12,431 bases of DNA, from NCBI GenBank assembly GCA_024196135.1, contig JAMQCK010001066.1, positions 1 to 12,431 of the forward strand, in the 5' to 3' direction. The DNA comes from Pleurotus ostreatus/Saccharomyces cerevisiae fusant (Eukaryota > Opisthokonta). Numbering within the stretch: the first letter of the stretch is position 1; every line of letters starts with the position of its first letter. The notes under the pieces are model-generated. The model was not told the DNA's origin. It ran no database searches and was given only the letters and a program-made list of their open reading frames with translations. Positions 8,251-12,431 of the stretch are shown piece after piece. A program made the position numbers and the translations under genes.

Positions 8251-10857
8251 ATGACACGCCAGCGCTGTCCGCCGCCCCCTCGCAATGGCAAGAGGACCAC
8301 CCAAGACGATCAAGAGGCTCGTTACGCTCAGGCCTGTGCGCTCCTGCGCACGCCCGCGTTCCGGCATCCAGGAGGCAGACCCAAGTTCAAAGAAGCTGTC
8401 AAGGTCATCAATAGCCGACAACCCAAAGACCGTAGCCGCCACGTCTTCATCAAGGTCGGCACCCTGCGCAGCCGCTTTGAGAAGAGCCACCAGCCTGCCC
8501 ATGCGGCACACGGAGCGCAGCAGGCTGTTAAGCCTGACGCAGAGAAGGCCCTTCTCACTTGGCTGCACTTCGCATCTGAGCGAGGCGATCCCGCGGACAA
8601 GCCAAAGATCGCGGCACTGGCCACCAGTCTCGCCGGGTACCCTGTTGGGAAAAACTGGGTTGACCGCTTCCTCAAGCGGCACGAGAAGCGTCTGTGCTTC
8701 GCACGCACATTGAACCTCGATCCCAAGCGCGCGCGCGCCTTCAATCCGACGACCGTGAAGCAGCATTACGAGCTGTATGAAGGAATCATCAAGTCGAGGG
8801 GCGTTAAGCCGCGCAACGCCTACAACCTCGATGAGCAAGGGATGCAGAAGGGTGGAGGGAAGAAGTCGGGGCGACGGAAGTTCGCGATGCCTCCCAGCAT
8901 GCGCGGGAAGCAGTATAAGTTGAGCAGTGAGAACTTGAAGCTCACGACAGTGATGGAGGCGATCTGTGTGGAACCTGACGGCTCGCCCGCGCCCATGTTC
9001 ATTCATTCTGGCGAAGGGTTTGATCTGGAGGAGGCAGAGGTTGGCCGTCAAATTGACCCTCGAATCACGTACGTGTGCACCACAGTTCTGTATAGACTCG
9101 AACTAACGGTACATTGTAGGCTCGCAAATTCGCAGAAAGGCTGGACCGACGACGACCTGTTTGCGGAATACCTCCGCAAATGCTTCATTCCCCATGCCAC
9201 CGCACGACGCGAATCTCCGGACGACCCGATCCTCCTGATCATGGATGGCCACAAGTCGCACGAGACGTACGAAGTCCTGCGACTCGCACGGGAGAACAAC
9301 ATCATCCTGTACAGTCTCCCCGCGCATACCACCCACAAACTACAGCCCCTTGATGTCGGTGTCTTCGGGACTTTCAAGACGAAGTGGCGGGACGAGGTTC
9401 GCAAGTACATCCAGGTCTATAAGCACGATATGCCTCGTGCCGATTTCCTGCGGATGTACATGACCATACGGCAGGAGGTCTTTTCGCCAACAGTTATAGA
9501 GGCAGCTTTCCGAGACACGGGTTTGTGGCCCTTCAACCCTCGTCTCTTCACCGACGCCGACTTCGGGCCCAGTCAGCTCACTTCGACTGTGGCACGTGTC
9601 GTGCCAGAGTCGTATCCTACACCCCCTCCCCGAGCCAACGGCCGCATCGTTATTCTCGTGGACGATGACGAGGACGCCGACAACGACCTCCCCGACGACG
9701 CAGATGATTGCAACTCTCCCGAAGTCGCTGGAACAGGGGTCGAGGGTGCATGTGCCACCGCTTTCAGCGCGCACGCTGCGTCGGGCGACGAGCCGGTAAT
9801 CAGCGCACCGGCTGCGCCAGCATCATCAGCTGACCCTCTCCCTCTGTCGGCATCTGCGATGACCACAACACCGCCGGCCTCCCCAGTCCTGCCTTCCACC
9901 ACCCTTCCTCGTACACCGACTTCACGCCATCCCCTTTCCGACACAAGCCGGCACATTCCTTATACGAACTTGCCCGCCTCTCTAATGCCTTCGCCGCCAC
10001 CGCCGCCTCCGCCATCACCCGAGAAACCAGTGTCACCGTCAACTCACCGAAGGAAGCGTCGCTCTTACGAGAGGGATATCGACGACCTCAAGGGCCGGGT
10101 CAGGACGCTGGAGACAACCGTGTCTCACCTGGATACTGACGTTCGAGTTGCGCACGCCAGCTGTGTGCTCGCGGAAGCGGCTGCCGAAGAATGGAAGCAG
10201 AAGGCACTCGCGCGCACCAAGGATTCCCAGCGCACAACGCGTAAGGTCCGTGCCTATGGCGCTCGTTGTCTGACATTGGACAGTGTTGTCGACCACGCAG
10301 CCGAGGAGGACGCAAGGGATCGGCAGAAGGCGGCTGAGAAGGCGGAGCGCGAGAGGGCAAGGCAGGAGAAGCAGCGGAAAGACCTCGAGCGTCGCGCGAA
10401 GCAAGAACACGAGCAGTTGCCGTTTTTTTGGACGCCTTCATACGAAGAAGGTGGAGGAGCTTCAAGATATCGCGTGGGCGCTCCATCTCTCGACAGAGGG
10501 CACCAAAAGCGACCTCCTTGCTCGGCTTCGCGCGAAATTCAAGGAGGAGCCAGATTTTTGGGTGATGCCGCGCTACGCCAACCTGCTCGATCCGGAGCTT
10601 CCCCAATTCCAGGAGCGCGCACGAAAGGTGGCCGAGCGCTCGCGCGAGCAAGCCCGAATCACGCGCGCATCTCGGGCTGCAGCAGAGCAGGAGAACATCG
10701 ACCCCAATGCCACACAGCGAGTAGCTTCCTCGGATGCATCGACCTCCGCCTCAACAGATGTTCAGGGCGTTCAGGGACAGCCAGGCTACGCATTGGACGA
10801 CCGTATGTCCCCAGCTACGTCGCATTCTATGGACAATCATCATTTATTCGCTTTTAA
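8251..10857 (+). CDS. Pogo/Fot-like transposase (DDE-1, CENP-B-type HTH)
   Basis: The enzyme would excise and integrate the element in the nucleus. The frame runs from ATG 8251 to a stop at 10857 and includes a 51-nt intron (9069-9119, donor GTACGTGTGC, branch ACTAAC, acceptor TTGTAG). Its length is a multiple of three, so the frame stays open unspliced; splicing gives ITLANSQKGWTDD, which fits the family better. In spliced numbering a basic N-terminus with a possible first HTH is followed by a CENP-B/Tc5-type HTH (about 94-144, ending VGKNWVDRFLKRH). The DDE core has Asp194 in YNLDEQG, Asp315 in LIMDGHKSH and Asp351 in LQPLDVGVF, i.e. D,D35D. GLWPFNP closes the domain near 413. A linker rich in Pro/Ser/Thr contains IVILVDDDED (449-458). 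A nuclear-signal-like RRKRR (583-587) leads into a charged coiled coil to about 705. After the T7 run at 10423-10429 this frame becomes low-quality, and a better continuation lies in the next frame. Confidence 0.88.
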   Translation: MTRQRCPPPPRNGKRTTQDDQEARYAQACALLRTPAFRHPGGRPKFKEAVKVINSRQPKDRSRHVFIKVGTLRSRFEKSHQPAHAAHGAQQAVKPDAEKALLTWLHFASERGDPADKPKIAALATSLAGYPVGKNWVDRFLKRHEKRLCFARTLNLDPKRARAFNPTTVKQHYELYEGIIKSRGVKPRNAYNLDEQGMQKGGGKKSGRRKFAMPPSMRGKQYKLSSENLKLTTVMEAICVEPDGSPAPMFIHSGEGFDLEEAEVGRQIDPRITYVCTTVLYRLELTVHCRLANSQKGWTDDDLFAEYLRKCFIPHATARRESPDDPILLIMDGHKSHETYEVLRLARENNIILYSLPAHTTHKLQPLDVGVFGTFKTKWRDEVRKYIQVYKHDMPRADFLRMYMTIRQEVFSPTVIEAAFRDTGLWPFNPRLFTDADFGPSQLTSTVARVVPESYPTPPPRANGRIVILVDDDEDADNDLPDDADDCNSPEVAGTGVEGACATAFSAHAASGDEPVISAPAAPASSADPLPLSASAMTTTPPASPVLPSTTLPRTPTSRHPLSDTSRHIPYTNLPASLMPSPPPPPPPSPEKPVSPSTHRRKRRSYERDIDDLKGRVRTLETTVSHLDTDVRVAHASCVLAEAAAEEWKQKALARTKDSQRTTRKVRAYGARCLTLDSVVDHAAEEDARDRQKAAEKAERERARQEKQRKDLERRAKQEHEQLPFFWTPSYEEGGGASRYRVGAPSLDRGHQKRPPCSASREIQGGARFLGDAALRQPARSGASPIPGARTKGGRALARASPNHARISGCSRAGEHRPQCHTASSFLGCIDLRLNRCSGRSGTARLRIGRPYVPSYVAFYGQSSFIRF
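9069..9119 (+). other. Frame-preserving intron in transposase
   Basis: GT..AG ends with a CTAAC branch site 13 bases or so before the acceptor. It is 51 nt, so retention would add 17 residues between the first and second catalytic aspartates. Skipping it restores the usual family sequence around KGWTDD. Confidence 0.8.
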
Positions 10858-11053
10858 TGGATATCCTGCCCTCCCATCCACAGATTTTACTTTCACGTAT
10901 CCTTATTCATCATATTACCCCGCTTTGGACAATCAGCTGCAGTATACACCTACCCAGCCATCTGCTTTTAACTCACAGAGCACTTACTACCCTCCTAGTA
11001 ATACCTTTTCCCCTGCCACATCCAACTTCCCTGATCTATCCTCTTCTCAGTAG
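10423..11053 (+). pseudogene. Frameshifted C-terminal part of transposase: SAP-like motif and Tyr/Ser-rich tail
   Basis: After the seven-T run the convincing protein signal moves to the frame one base on and stays open to a TAG at 11051-11053. It starts with a SAP-like helix-turn-helix signature (10445-10546: VEELQDIAWALHLS, then EGTKSDLLARLRAKF). SAP motifs bind A/T-rich or structured DNA. A basic helix (ERARKVAERSREQARI) follows, then a tail of about 80 residues rich in Ser, Tyr, Pro, Asn and Phe, and a stop. One T fewer would join it to the coiled coil without a break. It may reflect a real inactivating insertion, an assembly error in the homopolymer, or a gene whose product normally ends early. 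No plausible intron bridges the two frames. Confidence 0.6.
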
Positions 11054-11309
11054 TCTTAACTTTTTTGAATACTGTATGCTCGCATTAATAGACCTTGATT
11101 AGAAGTTCAAGACCTTCGGAGGCTTTGGGGAGGCCGGTGTGGCGCGGCGGCAGCGCTCGAGAGCAACGTCGCGGGAAGTGCCGACACGCCGAGGCGCGGC
11201 CGTTGTCGGCAACTCGGCGCGATCGTGACATTGTGTGACATCTCGGCAGATTTCTTGGCTTTTCGGTCGTTATCGCAGTCATCTCGGAAAGCACACACAA
11301 ACTGTTACT
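11054..11309 (+). other. Right subterminal region of transposon
   Basis: Non-coding DNA between the last open frame and the right inverted repeat. It carries three TGCCGA/TCGGCA hexamers. No gene is supported here. Confidence 0.6.
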
Positions 11310-11439
11310 ACCAATCGACAGAGGGGCATCGAAAAGCTACCCTGGCCTTTTTCCCCGACGAAAAACGGTCACTTTGAGGGGGGTTCACCGGGAGTTTGCG
11401 CGGATTCGCGGAAAGCGTCAAACACCCGGTGTGATACAG
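11310..11439 (-). repeat. Right terminal inverted repeat, 130 bp
   Basis: Reverse complement of the left repeat with three mismatches seen by eye. The internal inverted repeat is kept at 11386-11392 and 11425-11431. Confidence 0.9.
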
Positions 11440-11441
11440 TA
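11440..11441 (+). repeat. TA target-site duplication, right
   Basis: TA directly outside the right inverted repeat, paired with the TA at 7882-7883. Confidence 0.75.
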
Positions 11442-12431
11442 TTCTCGTGGGTTAGTCAGTGTTGCTCGCTCCGCCTTTCCCTCCCTCGCAAGCTCGGGGG
11501 ATCCCTTAGGCGTCGCTCGCAATTATATTGTGTCTATAGAATACAACATAGCGCGACCAATGACACGGCATGTACGGATGTATGCCGCCGAGATACGCAC
11601 AAGTTGCGAGCCACCACGCCCTGTACACAAGCAAAGCGAATCATTCGCTGTTTGTGTTGCTGCGAGACCACAAATGGTAGTGGGCTCACCTCTCAAGAGG
11701 CGATGTCGCCGGACAGCGAGCAATCTCGCCAAGTTCAACATATACACGCCGTCAGAATCGACCAAGGTTTGAATGGCACGACCTCACGGTACCCAGAGTC
11801 GCCCGCGGGCCTGCCGTCAACCGTGATCTAGGGTGCTCGCGGAATGCCGTCCGGCGCGGAAACCTCGCGTTGACCGAAGGGTGCGTACCACTTGTTGCCG
11901 ATGGCGCCGGCGACGCCGGGCGCTAGAGCGGGAAACTTCAGGCCAACTCCGAGCGCAGACCGCATGGTGACCTTCGAAGGACGGATTCAGGCGTCTGCGG
12001 TGATCAGGCCGGTGCGATAGCAAGACGAAGGTGCTCACGGCAGCGCCGGCCAACAAGCGCAGCCCAGTCGCAGTAACGTAGGCTACGTCATGAGAGCGCT
12101 GTTTCGGACGGCAAGGAAGAGAAACGCAGGGAACGGTCGAGGCTGCGAGAAGGGTGGAGTGGGATGAAAGGGCAGCGCGCAGCGGCGGCGAAGACGTACA
12201 AGGAGAGGTCATGATGGGCGAAGGGCACGGACCCATGAGGAACGTTTCGACTATCGCACGTTTCGAAGGGCACGGGGCGATCACCAGCATGTCAGCCGGG
12301 AGCGAGCAGGGGCGAGCCGCGCGTCCGGCGACCATGGTGGTCGTGACATGGCGCCGGGAGGACCCAGACTGGTGCGAGCCGGGGGCGACCAATGGCGGCG
12401 CTCATCGGCATTCCGCCGGGCATGTGCGTTG
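11442..12431. other. Region without a supported gene
   Basis: The right flank of the transposon, becoming very GC-rich from about 11820. Open frames on both strands are up to 198 codons but lack domain-like content, and the longest plus frame runs through the transposon repeat. A 15-bp palindrome AGCGAAT-c-ATTCGCT lies at 11635-11649 and ACGTAG-g-CTACGT at 12076-12088. A possible 45-codon minus-strand frame at 11965-11828 is noted in the findings only. A promoter or first exon of a gene beyond the window could lie here. Confidence 0.5.

Larger units (their letters stand above)
7884..11439 (+). mobile_element. Complete pogo/Fot-type DNA transposon, 3,556 bp
   Basis: The element is bounded by 130-bp inverted repeats beginning CTGTGTCTCACCGGG on the left and CTGTATCACACCGGG on the right end read inward, each next to a TA. 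It contains one transposase gene on the plus strand (8251 to 10857 or 11053). Subterminal regions of about 240 bp (left) and 255 bp (right) carry repeated TGCCGA/TCGGCA motifs. Near-identical repeats and an open catalytic frame suggest recent insertion. The catalytic motifs place it in the pogo/Fot1/Tigger branch of the Tc1/mariner superfamily. It lies in the upstream region of OLE1. Removing it and one TA would give a donor site reading CAGACTATTCTCG. Confidence 0.9.

Noticed and set aside
8236..9051. 271-codon open frame on the minus strand opposite the transposase
   Set aside because: It lies wholly antisense to well-supported transposase domains and shows no domain-like content. GC-rich coding DNA often yields such shadow frames.
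11235..11831. 198-codon plus-strand frame
   Set aside because: Crosses the right inverted repeat and the transposon boundary, so it is unlikely to be an evolved gene; composition is not protein-like.
11817..12392. 191-codon minus-strand frame
   Set aside because: Ser/Arg/Pro-rich translation typical of a random frame in GC-rich DNA, with no motif.

Overview
The window looks like nuclear DNA of a filamentous basidiomycete, probably an agaricomycete. Genes are dense and GC-rich, and are cut by many introns of about 48-73 nt with GTRNGN donors, CTRAY-like branch sites and YAG acceptors. The recognisable proteins are fungal-type TFB4, taspase and a desaturase fused to cytochrome b5. No prokaryotic features, tRNA, rRNA or CRISPR array were seen.

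Layout. All recognised host genes are on the minus strand. 1-1162 is TFB4, a TFIIH core subunit, whose C-terminus runs off the window. 1291 to about 1749/1926 is a small unrecognised gene with an unresolved exon structure. 2268-3927 is a complete seven-exon taspase/threonine aspartase of the asparaginase-2 family. 4191-4864 is a decayed, 5'-truncated tail of a non-LTR retrotransposon on the plus strand, ending in an (ATC)n run. 5224-6806 is a complete five-exon OLE1 stearoyl-CoA delta-9 desaturase with a C-terminal cytochrome b5 domain, a TATA box and upstream E-box/CRE-like motifs. 6871-7881 is promoter and intergenic DNA rich in palindromes.

7884-11439 is a 3,556-bp DNA transposon of the pogo/Fot type on the plus strand. 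It has 130-bp terminal inverted repeats (127 of 130 identical by eye), a flanking TA on each side, and a transposase with a CENP-B-type helix-turn-helix and a D,D35D catalytic core. The C-terminal part of its coding region carries a SAP-like motif and a Tyr/Ser/Pro-rich tail. That part is in a different frame, reached across a run of seven T residues. 11442-12431 holds no gene I can support.

The host genes are unrelated housekeeping genes (transcription/repair, proteolysis, lipid desaturation) and do not form a pathway. The most interesting object is the transposon. It looks young, carries unusual accessory modules (a SUMO-interaction-like motif, coiled coil and SAP-like motif), and lies about 1.1 kb upstream of the OLE1 start codon.
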